Shown: one piece after another, positions 34,835 to 42,500 of the stretch
Layout of the letters: every line of letters starts with the position of its first letter
Position numbering within the stretch: position 1 is the stretch's first letter
Source: Dehalococcoidia bacterium
GTDB lineage: Bacteria > Chloroflexota > Dehalococcoidia > Lucifugimonadales > UBA1123
DNA: 54,418 nt
NCBI GenBank assembly: GCA_021295915.1
Contig: JAGWBK010000037.1
Coordinates: 1-54,418 of the forward strand
Reading direction: 5' to 3'
Notes under the pieces: generated by a model
Told to the model about the DNA's origin: nothing
Database searches by the model: none
What the model saw: the letters and a program-made list of their open reading frames with translations, nothing else
Program-made: the position numbers and the translations under genes

Positions 34835-35188
34835 ATGAGACATCGATTATCGGGGAAGAAGCTGAACCGACCCACTCAGCACCGACTGCTGATGCTGAGG
34901 GGCATGGTGACCAACCTGGTGCTCAATGAGACACTCAGGACCACCGAGGCCAAGGCTTTCGAAGCACGCCGGATGACCGAGAAGGTGATCACCCTCGGCA
35001 AGAAGGGTACGCTGCACCATCGAAGGCAGGCGGCCGCGCTGCTTACCGACAAGGAAGCGGTGCGAAAGGTGTTCGACGACCTTGCGGACCGGTACGCTGA
35101 CCGCGAGGGCGGATACACCCGCTCGTACAAGCTGGGCAAGCGCAAGGGCGATGCCGCCGACATGGCCATGGTGGAGCTCGTCAGCTAA
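34835..35188 (+). CDS. rplQ: 50S ribosomal protein L17
   Basis: Tunnel-exit region protein. ATG 34835, one base after the rpoA stop; 117 aa. MRHRLSGKKLNRPTQHRLLMLRGMVTNLVLNE, RTTEAKAFEARRMTEKVITLGKK, and YTRSYKLGKRKGDAADMAMVELV are the conserved blocks. The in-frame extension back to 34715 is inside rpoA. Confidence 0.97.
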   Translation: MRHRLSGKKLNRPTQHRLLMLRGMVTNLVLNETLRTTEAKAFEARRMTEKVITLGKKGTLHHRRQAAALLTDKEAVRKVFDDLADRYADREGGYTRSYKLGKRKGDAADMAMVELVS

Positions 35189-35205
35189 CAGACAGACCAT
35201 AGGCT

Positions 35206-35961
35206 ATGCGCCTGGCATTGATCGTCGAGTACGACGGCACGGAGTACAGCGGGTTTCAGTACCAGAAGAACGCCCGCACGGTCCAGGAGGAGATAGAAAA
35301 AGCAATAGAGTCGCTCACCGGTGAAGCGGTAAGGATCAAGGCGGCGGGTCGCACCGACGCCGGAGTCCACGCGATGGGACAGGTCGTGGCGTTCGACACG
35401 GAGGCCACCTATGACCCCGGAACAGTCATGAGGGCGCTGAACGCAAGGCTCCCGCATGACATAGCCGTGAGGTCGGCCCACCGGGCGAAGCCCGGGTTCG
35501 ACCCCCGTCGCGACGCGACCAGCAGACTGTACAGGTACACGCTGCTGGTGTCCGGCACCAGGTCTCCCCTGATGAGGCGCTACGCCCACAGAATCCACCT
35601 TACGCCGGACCTGGATTCGATGAGAGCCGCGGCAGCCCATATGGAGGGCACCAACGACTTCGCCAACTTCGGCGGCGCCCTGGAAGACCCGGAGGCGAGC
35701 ACGGTCAGGAGAGTCGATAGGATCGACCTGGAGAGCGATGGCCCTCCACGGCAGGTCACAATCGACGTGGAGGGAAGCGCGTTTCTCCCCCACCAGGTAC
35801 GCAGAATGGCCGGCGCACTCGTGGACGTCGGAACGGGCAGGCTGACAGTAAGCGACGTAGAGAAACAGATTTCAATGGCCGGCGATGCACCGCCGGCGCG
35901 GGCGCTCCCCCCTCAGGGCCTGTGCCTGATAAGAGTGAAATACGAAGACGGCCCATTCTGA
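35206..35961 (+). CDS. truA: tRNA pseudouridine(38-40) synthase TruA
   Basis: Isomerises uridines 38-40 in the anticodon stem-loop. 251 aa. N-terminal [29 protein letters not shown]; catalytic Asp51 in [13 protein letters not shown]; then [26 protein letters not shown] and [19 protein letters not shown]. Complete. It lies 17 nt after rplQ, in the rplQ-truA-rplM-rpsI order common in Gram-positives and Chloroflexota. Confidence 0.97.
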   Translation: MRLALIVEYDGTEYSGFQYQKNARTVQEEIEKAIESLTGEAVRIKAAGRTDAGVHAMGQVVAFDTEATYDPGTVMRALNARLPHDIAVRSAHRAKPGFDPRRDATSRLYRYTLLVSGTRSPLMRRYAHRIHLTPDLDSMRAAAAHMEGTNDFANFGGALEDPEASTVRRVDRIDLESDGPPRQVTIDVEGSAFLPHQVRRMAGALVDVGTGRLTVSDVEKQISMAGDAPPARALPPQGLCLIRVKYEDGPF

Positions 35962-35990
35962 CTACAGGGCCGGAACAGGAACAGAGAGAA

Positions 35991-36419
35991 ATGGTAGCAA
36001 CGTCAAAGTCCTACGAGACCAAGGCTTCCGACCTGAATCCCAAGTGGCACGTCGTCGATGCCGAGGGCGAGACGCTCGGGCGTCTGGCAACCAGGATCGC
36101 GACCATCCTCAACGGCATGTACGTCCCGCACCTGCTCACCGGGGACTTCGTGATCGTCACCAACGCAGAGAAGATCCACGTAACCGGCAGGAAGGTCGAG
36201 CAGAAGATGTACTACCGGCACAGCGGGTACCATGGCGGGCTGACCGAGCAGACCCTCGCCGACGTGCTGGAGAAGCACCCCGACCGCGTGATCCGGCAGG
36301 CCGTCAAGGGTATGCTGCCCAAGAACTCGCTCGGAAGGAAGATGCTGAAACGATTGAAAGTGTACGTCGGCCCGGACCATCCGCACGCCGCACAGGTATC
36401 AGGCCAAACGGAGGCATAA
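35991..36419 (+). CDS. rplM: 50S ribosomal protein L13
   Basis: Early-assembly protein. ATG 35991, 142 aa. [94 protein letters not shown]. Directly abuts rpsI. Confidence 0.98.
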   Translation: MVATSKSYETKASDLNPKWHVVDAEGETLGRLATRIATILNGMYVPHLLTGDFVIVTNAEKIHVTGRKVEQKMYYRHSGYHGGLTEQTLADVLEKHPDRVIRQAVKGMLPKNSLGRKMLKRLKVYVGPDHPHAAQVSGQTEA

Positions 36420-36824
36420 ATGGTAGCCCAGGAGCAGCAACACTACTACTACGCCATGGGCAAGCGGAAGACATCGGTAGCCCAGGTCAGGCTGTACTCC
36501 GACTCCGGCGTCCACCAGGTGAACGGGAGGCCCCTCGAAGAGGTCTTTCCCTGGGACTCCTGGCAGCAGCTCATCAACCAGCCGTTCGATGCAACGAACA
36601 CGCACGGCCAGTTCCGAATCGTCGCCAAGATACGCGGCGGCGGAGTCGTGAGCCAGGCTGGTGCGCTGCGTCACGGTATCGCAAGGGCGATTCAGATAGC
36701 CGACCCCTCTCTGCGATCACCACTCAAGCGGGCAGGACTTCTCACACGAGACGCCCGCGAGAAAGAGCGCAAGAAGTACGGTCTCGCACGCGCACGCAAG
36801 GCCAAGCAGTGGACAAAGCGGTAG
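36420..36824 (+). CDS. rpsI: 30S ribosomal protein S9
   Basis: Head protein whose C-terminal tail (final K-R) contacts P-site tRNA. 134 aa. YYAMGKRKTSVAQVRLYSDSG, VNGRPLEEVFPWDSWQQLINQPF, GGGVVSQAGALRHGIARAI, and the tail ARKAKQWTKR. Last gene of the superoperon. No clear terminator hairpin follows in the 88-bp gap. Confidence 0.98.
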   Translation: MVAQEQQHYYYAMGKRKTSVAQVRLYSDSGVHQVNGRPLEEVFPWDSWQQLINQPFDATNTHGQFRIVAKIRGGGVVSQAGALRHGIARAIQIADPSLRSPLKRAGLLTRDAREKERKKYGLARARKAKQWTKR

Positions 36825-36861
36825 TTAGGCGAGCGTAAACAAACCGCCCTTACCCTTCTGA

Positions 36862-36867
36862 TATAAT
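36862..36867 (+). promoter_or_regulatory. Candidate -10 box of the DtxR-family gene
   Basis: A perfect TATAAT in CTGATATAATCGC lies 46 bp before the regulator ATG. The -35 region 17 bp upstream (around 36839-36844) is poor, so this may be an activated promoter or chance. Confidence 0.35.
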
Positions 36868-36912
36868 CGCAGCAGGACTTCACTCATCTGGTTGTAGTGT
36901 GTGTGACCTGCG

Positions 36913-37641
36913 ATGACATCCCGTTCCAGTTCGCGTAGCCGAAAATCCAAGGCCTCCGCCGTGCGCCTCTCGATGGCCGCGGAGAACTACCTGCTGTCCA
37001 TCTACCGGCTCGAAGAGCAGAACGTGCGCGTCACCCTCACGGTGCTCGCAGACCACCTCAAGACGCTTCCAACCGACGAGGGTCTTGGCACATCTCTCCC
37101 TTCAGTAGGCGGCATGATACGGCGTCTGACCCGTGAGGGACTGGTCGAGACCACCGCCAACAAGGAGGTGGTCCTCACCTCCAAGGGCCGGAAACCGGCT
37201 GAGAGCATAGTCCGGCGCCACCGTCTGGCCGAGTGTCTCGTCGTGGACCTGCTCGGTATAGACCTCCACCTTGCACACATAGAGGCCCACCGCCTCGAGC
37301 ACGCGATCTCAGAATACCTTGAGGAGAAGATCGTAAAGGCGCTCAACGACCCCTCAACATGCCCGTTCGGACACCCTATCCCCGGAAGCGGCTACAAGCC
37401 GAACAAGGACACCAAGACACTTGACCAGGCCAAACAGGGCGAGGAGCTCGTCATAGATTCGGTGCCCGAGGACGACCACGCGCTGCTCACGTACTTCGTA
37501 GAACAGAACCTGGTACCCGGCAGAGAGGTGGACGTCAGGGAGACCGCAAAGACTCGGGGCGTCATAACTCTCGACGGCGGCGACGGTGACATGGTGTTCA
37601 GCTACGACATCGCCGCCCTGATCCGAGTGTCCCCGAGATAG
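36913..37641 (+). CDS. DtxR/MntR-family metal-dependent transcriptional regulator
   Basis: Iron- or manganese-sensing repressor. 242 aa: winged HTH (residues about 20-92), dimerisation/metal domain (93-160) and a C-terminal FeoA/SH3-like domain (ITLDGGDGDMVFSYDIAAL). Metal ligands by alignment to DtxR: H103 (H79), E107 (E83), H122 (H98), E129 (E105), H130 (H106). The position of DtxR Cys102 is His126, neither the Cys of iron sensors nor the Glu of MntR. The HTH carries about ten extra residues (KTLPTDEGLGTS) before the recognition helix. The CPFGHPIPG motif is present. Target genes are not evident nearby. Confidence 0.9.
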   Translation: MTSRSSSRSRKSKASAVRLSMAAENYLLSIYRLEEQNVRVTLTVLADHLKTLPTDEGLGTSLPSVGGMIRRLTREGLVETTANKEVVLTSKGRKPAESIVRRHRLAECLVVDLLGIDLHLAHIEAHRLEHAISEYLEEKIVKALNDPSTCPFGHPIPGSGYKPNKDTKTLDQAKQGEELVIDSVPEDDHALLTYFVEQNLVPGREVDVRETAKTRGVITLDGGDGDMVFSYDIAALIRVSPR

Positions 37642-37704
37642 TCGGGAATACTCCCATACTCTCTTTTCGGAAGCCTTTTCAGCAACCCTGGAGCATGATC
37701 TGAA

Positions 37705-38295
37705 TTGATTGATATCACACGCCACAACGAACTGATCGTGCGCCAGATAGTCGAGGGACTCGAAGCGATAACTGGATTCGAGACCCAGAACCGCTACGAG
37801 GTGCTGACCCCGGAAGGCGAGCAGGTAATGTACGCCTACGAAGAGTCCGGCGGCTTCTCCAGGTTCTTTCTGAAGTCGCACCGGCCGCTCGACCTCCACG
37901 TAGTCGACACGAACGGCAGTCCAATCCTGACTGCCAGCAGGGAGTTCTTCTGGTTCCTCTCCCATCTGAACATGAGTGATGAATCAGGTCGCCATGTGGG
38001 TGCACTGAACAGGCAGTTTGGATTCAAGCGCAGGCTTACGCTGACGGACCGAGACGATCAGCCCCTTGGAGAGATAACCGGCAGCCTGTTCAGGCCGTAC
38101 ACGTTCTTCGTGAACAACCTGCAAGGCGAAGAGATCGGCCGCGTGACCAAGCAGTGGTCCGGGTTCGGCAGAGAAGTCTTCACCGATGCCGACACGTTCC
38201 AGGTGCTCTTCGACGACCCGGATATGTCGGAGGAGTTCAGGCTCCTGCTGCTGACAGCGGCGTTCGCCATCGACCTAGATTTCTTCGAGAAGTAG
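37705..38295 (+). CDS. Phospholipid scramblase / LURP-one-related family protein
   Basis: 196 aa from TTG 37705. The fold pattern of the scramblase/LURP-one beta-barrel is visible: NRYEVLTPEGEQVMYAYEES, SRFFLKSHRPLDLHVVDTNG, then IGRVTKQWSGFGREVFTDADTF and a terminal hydrophobic helix LRLLLLTAAFAIDLDFF (approximately residues 175-195). In bacteria the family's role is unknown; lipid scrambling should not be assumed. An ATG 10 nt upstream is closed at once by TGA, so TTG is the likely start. The gene lies 63 nt after the metal regulator and may share its transcript. Confidence 0.8.
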   Translation: MIDITRHNELIVRQIVEGLEAITGFETQNRYEVLTPEGEQVMYAYEESGGFSRFFLKSHRPLDLHVVDTNGSPILTASREFFWFLSHLNMSDESGRHVGALNRQFGFKRRLTLTDRDDQPLGEITGSLFRPYTFFVNNLQGEEIGRVTKQWSGFGREVFTDADTFQVLFDDPDMSEEFRLLLLTAAFAIDLDFFEK

Positions 38296-38315
38296 ACGCA
38301 GTTCACGAAAATGGT

Positions 38316-38378
38316 GAATAGTGAATTAGGAATGGCGAAAGAGCATAGGCAGGGTTTACTATTCTTCATTCACTATTC
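38316..38378. repeat. Inverted repeat between convergent genes (possible bidirectional terminator)
   Basis: GAATAGTGAAT (38316-38326) and ATTCACTATTC (38368-38378) are perfect 11-bp inverted arms, 41 bp apart. The right arm contains the queG stop codon. No T-run is attached, so terminator function is tentative. Confidence 0.5.
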
Positions 38379-39499
38379 CAAATTCCAAGGGCGTCGCGCA
38401 CCTCCACCACCACCTCGGGGTCATTCTCCCCGGAAATCGCCCCTCTGAGCGCGTCACGCGCAGTCTCGCCGCCGATCTGACCCAGAGCCCAGGCTGCATG
38501 TGACCGCACCAGCGGCTCACTCGATTTCAGGGCCTGCGCAAGCGCGGGTACCGCCACAGGGTCGCCGATGTTGCCGAGCGCGACGCACACGTTCCTCTGA
38601 AGCCCCGCCAACTTGGCGCGCCGGATCGGACTGCCGTTGAAACACAGTCTGAAACCGTCTTCATCGAGATCGAGCAGCGGAATGAGCTCCGGCGCGTCGA
38701 AGTCGTGCCGCTTCCTGAACTCCACCTCCCTGCTCGGAGCGGCCTTGCGGTTGACCGGGCACACCTCCTGGCAGATGTCGCAGCCGAACACCCAGTCGCC
38801 CATCAGCGGACGCAGATCACGCGGGACCGCGCCGCGAAGCTCGATCGTCAGGAACGAGATGCACCTGCGGTTGTCGATGACGAACGGAGCCACGATCGCG
38901 TCGGTCGGACAGGCCGGAATGCAGCGGACGCACTCCCCGCAGGTCTTCTTCAGAGGCTGATCGGGCTTGAGGTCGAGGTCGGTCACCACCTCAGCGAGGA
39001 ACACCCACGAGCCGTGTGTCGGAGTGAGGATGTTTGTATTCTTGCCGAACCATCCCACGCCGGATCGCTCCGCTGCGGCGCGGTCGTTCATCGGACCGTC
39101 GTCGACATAGTAGCGGGCTCGTACAGGGCCTCCGACGACGTCGGGCAGCTCACGCACGAATCGCCTTGTCCTGCTCTTTATCAGGCTGTGGTAGTCACGT
39201 CCCCACGCGTACCTCGCGACCTTGCCTCGTGGGCTTGGCGCCTCGTCCGAGGGCTCACCAGTGTTGTAGCTGAGCGCCAGCGACACGACCGACCGCGCGC
39301 CTTCGAGCAGCGCCGTGGGCCGGTTCATCCGTCGCACCCGCTCCTCCGTGTACCACGGAAGTCCATCCATCAGCCCCGAGCGCACCCGCTCGACGGCAGC
39401 CGCCTCATCCCGCACAAACGGCTCCGCGCCCGTTATGCCAACGCGGTCGAACCCAATCTCAAGCGCAAGGGATTTTACCCTGTCTTCAACGCTCGCCAA
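38366..39499 (-). CDS. queG: Epoxyqueuosine reductase QueG
   Basis: Reduces epoxyqueuosine to queuosine in tRNA, the last step of Q synthesis, using a cobalamin and two 4Fe-4S clusters. 377 aa. GFDRVGITGAEPF start; catalytic Asp in RYYVDDGPMNDRAAAERSG (D134 region); GWFGKN; clusters C187-x2-C190-x2-C193-x3-C197 (CGECVRCIPACP) and C240-x2-C243-x3-C247 with C213. The C-terminus has HEAT-like repeats (AVPALAQALKSSEPLVRSHAAWALGQIG), usual for the long form. TTG start at 39499. Divergent from fic. Confidence 0.96.
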   Translation of the reverse strand: MASVEDRVKSLALEIGFDRVGITGAEPFVRDEAAAVERVRSGLMDGLPWYTEERVRRMNRPTALLEGARSVVSLALSYNTGEPSDEAPSPRGKVARYAWGRDYHSLIKSRTRRFVRELPDVVGGPVRARYYVDDGPMNDRAAAERSGVGWFGKNTNILTPTHGSWVFLAEVVTDLDLKPDQPLKKTCGECVRCIPACPTDAIVAPFVIDNRRCISFLTIELRGAVPRDLRPLMGDWVFGCDICQEVCPVNRKAAPSREVEFRKRHDFDAPELIPLLDLDEDGFRLCFNGSPIRRAKLAGLQRNVCVALGNIGDPVAVPALAQALKSSEPLVRSHAAWALGQIGGETARDALRGAISGENDPEVVVEVRDALGIWNSE

Positions 39500-39551
39500 G
39501 CTGATACCCCGATCACCTGCTCATACCTGTAAACTTGAATAACAGTCTCGT

Positions 39552-39582
39552 ATATTCAATGTTATATACTATTCTTGAATAT
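39552..39582. promoter_or_regulatory. AT-rich inverted repeat upstream of fic (possible operator)
   Basis: ATATTCAA (39552-39559) and TTGAATAT (39575-39582) are perfect 8-bp inverted arms with a 15-bp centre. A third half-site TTGAATA lies at 39535-39541. The block ends 11 nt before the fic ATG. Fic proteins of this class have a C-terminal winged helix that could bind here. Confidence 0.5.
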
Positions 39583-39593
39583 GTGAGGTCGGA

Positions 39594-40877
39594 ATGGCAA
39601 GTCTGCAAGAGAGGCGTTGGAGCGGCGATATCGTCGGTCTGAGCCGGCGTGACCGGCGACCCTGCACATACAGCGTATATATGCCTGATCGGCTGCACGG
39701 CCGCCAGTTCTCGCTCGATGGTGACATCGCCGCAGAAGTCACCGAGGCTGAGACGGCGCTCGCCCGGCTCGATGCAACCGGGAACGCGCTCGCTAACTCG
39801 GAGGCGCTTGCCAGGCTACTTCTGCGTGCCGAGTCAGTCGCCTCATCCAGGATTGAAGGTCTCGAGGTCGGGGGCAGGAGGCTGCTCCGCGCGGATGCGG
39901 CGCAAAGGCTAGGTATGGAACCACGCGACGTGACCGCACGGGAGGTCTTGGGCAACATCGATGCAATGGCGTGGGCTGTGGACTCAGTGATCCCGGGTGG
40001 GGACATCACCATGGAGGCCCTCCTGGAGACACACCGGCGGCTTCTGGCCGGAACACGACTCGAAGACCACGGCGGCAGCGTCCGAACGGTGCAGAACTGG
40101 ATCGGGGGCAGCGACTACAATCCCTGCTCGGCATCGTTCGTGCCACCACCGCCGGAGGATGTGCCCTACCTGCTCGACGACCTCATAAGCTTCTGCAACG
40201 ACGACTCGCTCCCAGCTCTGGCACAAGCTGCAGTTGCACATGCGCAGTTCGAGACCATTCATCCTTTCGTCGACGGCAACGGACGCGCCGGACGTGCGCT
40301 GATTCATATGGTGCTGCGACATCGTGGGCTGGGACTACGGATATTGCCACCGGTCTCCCTCATCCTGTCAACCTGGGCCCAGGACTACATTGATGGACTG
40401 AGCGGGACACGCTACGTGGGTCCGTCCAACTCCCCCGAAGCGCATGAGGGTATCAGCGGGTGGATCTCACTCTTAGCGGAGGCGTGCAACCGGTCGGTGG
40501 AGGACGCCAGACACTTCGAGGACCAGGTGCGCGACCTTCAGTCTGTCTGGCGGGGTCGTGTCGGCCGCATCCGCCGCAACTCGGCGGTCAGCCTTCTCAT
40601 CGAGGCTCTCCCCGCTGCTCCCGTGCTTTCCACGTCAACGGCAGCGGAGCTTGTCGGGCGATCATTCCAGGCCGCAGGACTTGCGATAGACCGCCTGGTG
40701 GAAGCCGGCGTACTTGTACAGGTCAGTATCGGGCGACGTAATCGGGCCTTCGAGGCGCATGAGCTGGTCGACGCGTTCACCGTGTTTGAACGCAGGCTCG
40801 CGAGTCCGGAAGGCGATACCCGCATATCGGGCCCAGTACGCAGGGTGCCCCGCCGACCGGCGAGGAATCAGGTTTGA
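39594..40877 (+). CDS. Fic-domain protein (AMP-transferase type) with C-terminal winged helix
   Basis: Fic enzymes transfer AMP (or other groups) from nucleotides to target proteins. 427 aa. N-terminal Fic_N region with the inhibitory helix motif S-S-R-I-E-G (residues 84-89), as in class II self-inhibited Fic proteins. The catalytic motif HPFVDGNGRAGR is at 223-234 with the flap PPPPEDVPYLLDDL before it. The C-terminal winged helix (STSTAAELVGRSFQAAGLAID, about 344-364) is a DNA-binding module. All catalytic residues are present. The upstream AT-rich inverted repeat suggests autoregulation. Target unknown. Confidence 0.93.
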   Translation: MASLQERRWSGDIVGLSRRDRRPCTYSVYMPDRLHGRQFSLDGDIAAEVTEAETALARLDATGNALANSEALARLLLRAESVASSRIEGLEVGGRRLLRADAAQRLGMEPRDVTAREVLGNIDAMAWAVDSVIPGGDITMEALLETHRRLLAGTRLEDHGGSVRTVQNWIGGSDYNPCSASFVPPPPEDVPYLLDDLISFCNDDSLPALAQAAVAHAQFETIHPFVDGNGRAGRALIHMVLRHRGLGLRILPPVSLILSTWAQDYIDGLSGTRYVGPSNSPEAHEGISGWISLLAEACNRSVEDARHFEDQVRDLQSVWRGRVGRIRRNSAVSLLIEALPAAPVLSTSTAAELVGRSFQAAGLAIDRLVEAGVLVQVSIGRRNRAFEAHELVDAFTVFERRLASPEGDTRISGPVRRVPRRPARNQV

Positions 40878-40905
40878 ACACCGCTGTAATGGCGCCCCCA
40901 CGCCA

Positions 40906-40935
40906 TTGACCCGGCACGGCCTCAAGTCATACCAT
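40906..40935 (+). promoter_or_regulatory. Candidate promoter of the SelW-like gene
   Basis: TTGACC (40906-40911), an 18-bp spacer, TACCAT (40930-40935). This predicts a short leader of about 25 nt holding the AGGAGGTG ribosome site (40952-40959). The same TACCAT -10 is proposed for hspR. Confidence 0.45.
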
Positions 40936-40966
40936 GTTGTAATACCGTCGCAGGAGGTGGGCGCAC

Positions 40967-41205
40967 ATGGCGGACGATGGTCTCAGGATACGGTTAGAGT
41001 ACTGCCAGCACTGAGGCCACGCGCTGCGCGCCGCCTGGATGGCGGGAGAAGCCCTCAGCCGCAACGGTGACTCGACCCAAGCACTCATGGTATGTTCCAC
41101 ATCTATGTCGACGACGAGCTTGTGGCATCTCACCAGCACTTGCCGGACGCGCATCTGTTCCCTGACCTGCAGGATATGATGGCCGCGATTCTGACACGAA
41201 TCTGA
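40967..41205 (+). CDS. SelW-like (Rdx family) selenoprotein candidate with in-frame TGA; frameshifted
   Basis: Small thioredoxin-like redox protein. ATG 40967 follows a full AGGAGGTG by 7 nt. The frame reads MADDGLRIRLEYCQH, then TGA (codon 16, 41012-41014), then GHALRAAWMAGEALSRNGDS. That is the Rdx start: beta-strand, C-x-x-U/C, then G and an amphipathic helix, with selenocysteine encoded by TGA. From about 41085 the second half is in another frame: DPSTHGMFHIYVDDELVASH...FPDLQDMMAAILTRI, ending at TGA 41203-41205. This is the G-x-F-x-V-x-V-D-x-E strand pair and F-P helix of the family. About 6-8 residues and the frame are missing between. A SECIS-like hairpin follows the TGA. Sec-machinery genes are not in the window. 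Confidence 0.75.
41031..41045 (+). promoter_or_regulatory. Candidate bacterial SECIS hairpin
   Basis: CCGCC-TGGAT-GGCGG: a perfect 5-bp stem with a 5-nt loop that starts U-G, 21 nt downstream of the TGA codon. A G in the first two loop positions and a UGA-to-loop distance of roughly 16-37 nt are the known features of bacterial SECIS elements. Alternative pairings with the CGCGCTGCGCG just upstream exist. Confidence 0.55.
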
Positions 41206-41290
41206 GCTCCAGAGAGCACGGCGCTCCCAATTCCTCTCACGACCCGAAGTGTGATGACAGTTTCGTAGAGCCGGGGTAATCGACGATCAA

Positions 41291-41314
41291 AGACTCCGGC
41301 CCACGCCGGAACGA
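41291..41314. repeat. Family B palindrome fragment upstream of guaB3
   Basis: AGACTCCGGCCCACGCCGGAACGA: CTCCGGC/GCCGGAA hairpin with the family B right flank, 25 nt before the guaB3 ATG. Confidence 0.65.
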
Positions 41315-41338
41315 TATTTTCCAGGAGGTTTTCGCACT

Positions 41339-42481
41339 ATGGGGGTCCCACACCTCAGAGAGCTACGACGTGTATATGGATTCGATGAGGTGGCGATTGC
41401 GCCGGGTTCCGTAACGATCAATCCCGAGCTGACCAGCACCGAGTTCTCGGTGGACGGGATTACCCTGTCTACGCCGGTCCTCGGCGGGGCCATGGACGCC
41501 GTATCGTCCCCCAGCTTTGCAGGGGAGATGGACAGGCTCGGCGGAATGGCCGTAACCAACATGGAAGGGGTTCACAGCCGCTACGACGACCCGCTGAGCG
41601 TCGTCGAGGAGATCGTCGAGACACCCCAGGCGAAGGTGACGTCCCTGCTCCAGAAGGTGTACTCCGCCCCGATCCGCGAAGATCTGGTCGGCGAGCGAGT
41701 CGAAGAGATCAAGGCAAGCGGTGCAAAGTGTGCCGTTTCGTTTACACCCGCGAGGACAAAGAATCTCGCACCGCTCGCCGCCGAGGCGGGAGCGGACATG
41801 ATCGTCGTACAGTCCACCGTCACCACCGCCAGGCACATCTCGAATAGCGAGCGCGGACTGCGGTTCCCGGAGCTGCTTGAGTTGGTGAACGTCCCCGTGA
41901 TCGTCGGCAACTGCGTGAGCTACGATGTCGCGCTCGAGCTGATGGAGACGGGCATTCACGGCGTGCTGGTAGGTGTCGGACCGGGCGCGGCATGCACGAC
42001 TCGCGAGGTGACCGGGGTGGGTATCCCACAGGTCACGGCCACGATGGATACCGCCGCGGCACGCGACGACTACTTCGAGCGCACCGGAAGATACGTCCCC
42101 ATCATCACCGACGGCGGCATCCGCACCGGCGGCGACCTGTGCAAGGCGATGGCCTCAGGGGCCGACGCTGTCATGATTGGCACTCCGCTTGCACAGTCCG
42201 AAGAGGCGCCCGGCAGGGGCTACAACTGGGGAATGGCCAACCCTGACCCCAACCTGCCGCGCGGCACCCGAGTGAAGGTCGGCGTCAAGGGCACCCTCGA
42301 GCAGATACTGTTCGGCCCCAGCTCGGTCGTCGACGGCACTCAGAACCTCGTCGGCGCACTGAACATCTGCCTCGGCATGGTCGGCGCAGAGAACATCCGC
42401 GAGATGCACCAGGTCGCTGAGGTCGTAGTAGCCCCGTCAATCAAGACCGAGGGCAAACACTACCAGCTAGGCCTGGAGTAA
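41339..42481 (+). CDS. guaB3: GuaB3 family IMP dehydrogenase-related protein
   Basis: A (beta/alpha)8 barrel of the IMPDH/GMP-reductase superfamily, without the CBS pair of true IMPDH. 380 aa is the GuaB3 length. N-terminal LRRVYGFDEVAIAPGSVTI; substrate loop with the active-site Cys219 in GVGPGAACTTREVTGVGIPQ; ITDGGIRTGGDLCKAMASGADAVMIG phosphate-binding segment; C-terminal GALNICLGMVGAENIREMHQ. AGGAGG at about 41324 supports ATG 41339. Family members have been reported to act as GMP reductases in cyanobacteria; the activity here is inference. True guaB is not in the window. Confidence 0.92.
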   Translation: MGVPHLRELRRVYGFDEVAIAPGSVTINPELTSTEFSVDGITLSTPVLGGAMDAVSSPSFAGEMDRLGGMAVTNMEGVHSRYDDPLSVVEEIVETPQAKVTSLLQKVYSAPIREDLVGERVEEIKASGAKCAVSFTPARTKNLAPLAAEAGADMIVVQSTVTTARHISNSERGLRFPELLELVNVPVIVGNCVSYDVALELMETGIHGVLVGVGPGAACTTREVTGVGIPQVTATMDTAAARDDYFERTGRYVPIITDGGIRTGGDLCKAMASGADAVMIGTPLAQSEEAPGRGYNWGMANPDPNLPRGTRVKVGVKGTLEQILFGPSSVVDGTQNLVGALNICLGMVGAENIREMHQVAEVVVAPSIKTEGKHYQLGLE

Positions 42482-42500
42482 CACCTGCCGGATTCGTCGC

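Noticed and set aside
36825-36912. tRNA or small RNA genes in the intergenic gaps
   Set aside because: I scanned the gaps for T-arm (GGTTCGAATC-like) and cloverleaf patterns and found none in this window.
41012-41014. TGA as an ordinary stop ending a 15-codon peptide
   Set aside because: Family conservation continues directly after it (G plus amphipathic helix, then the Rdx second half), and TGA falls at the exact U position of C-x-x-U.
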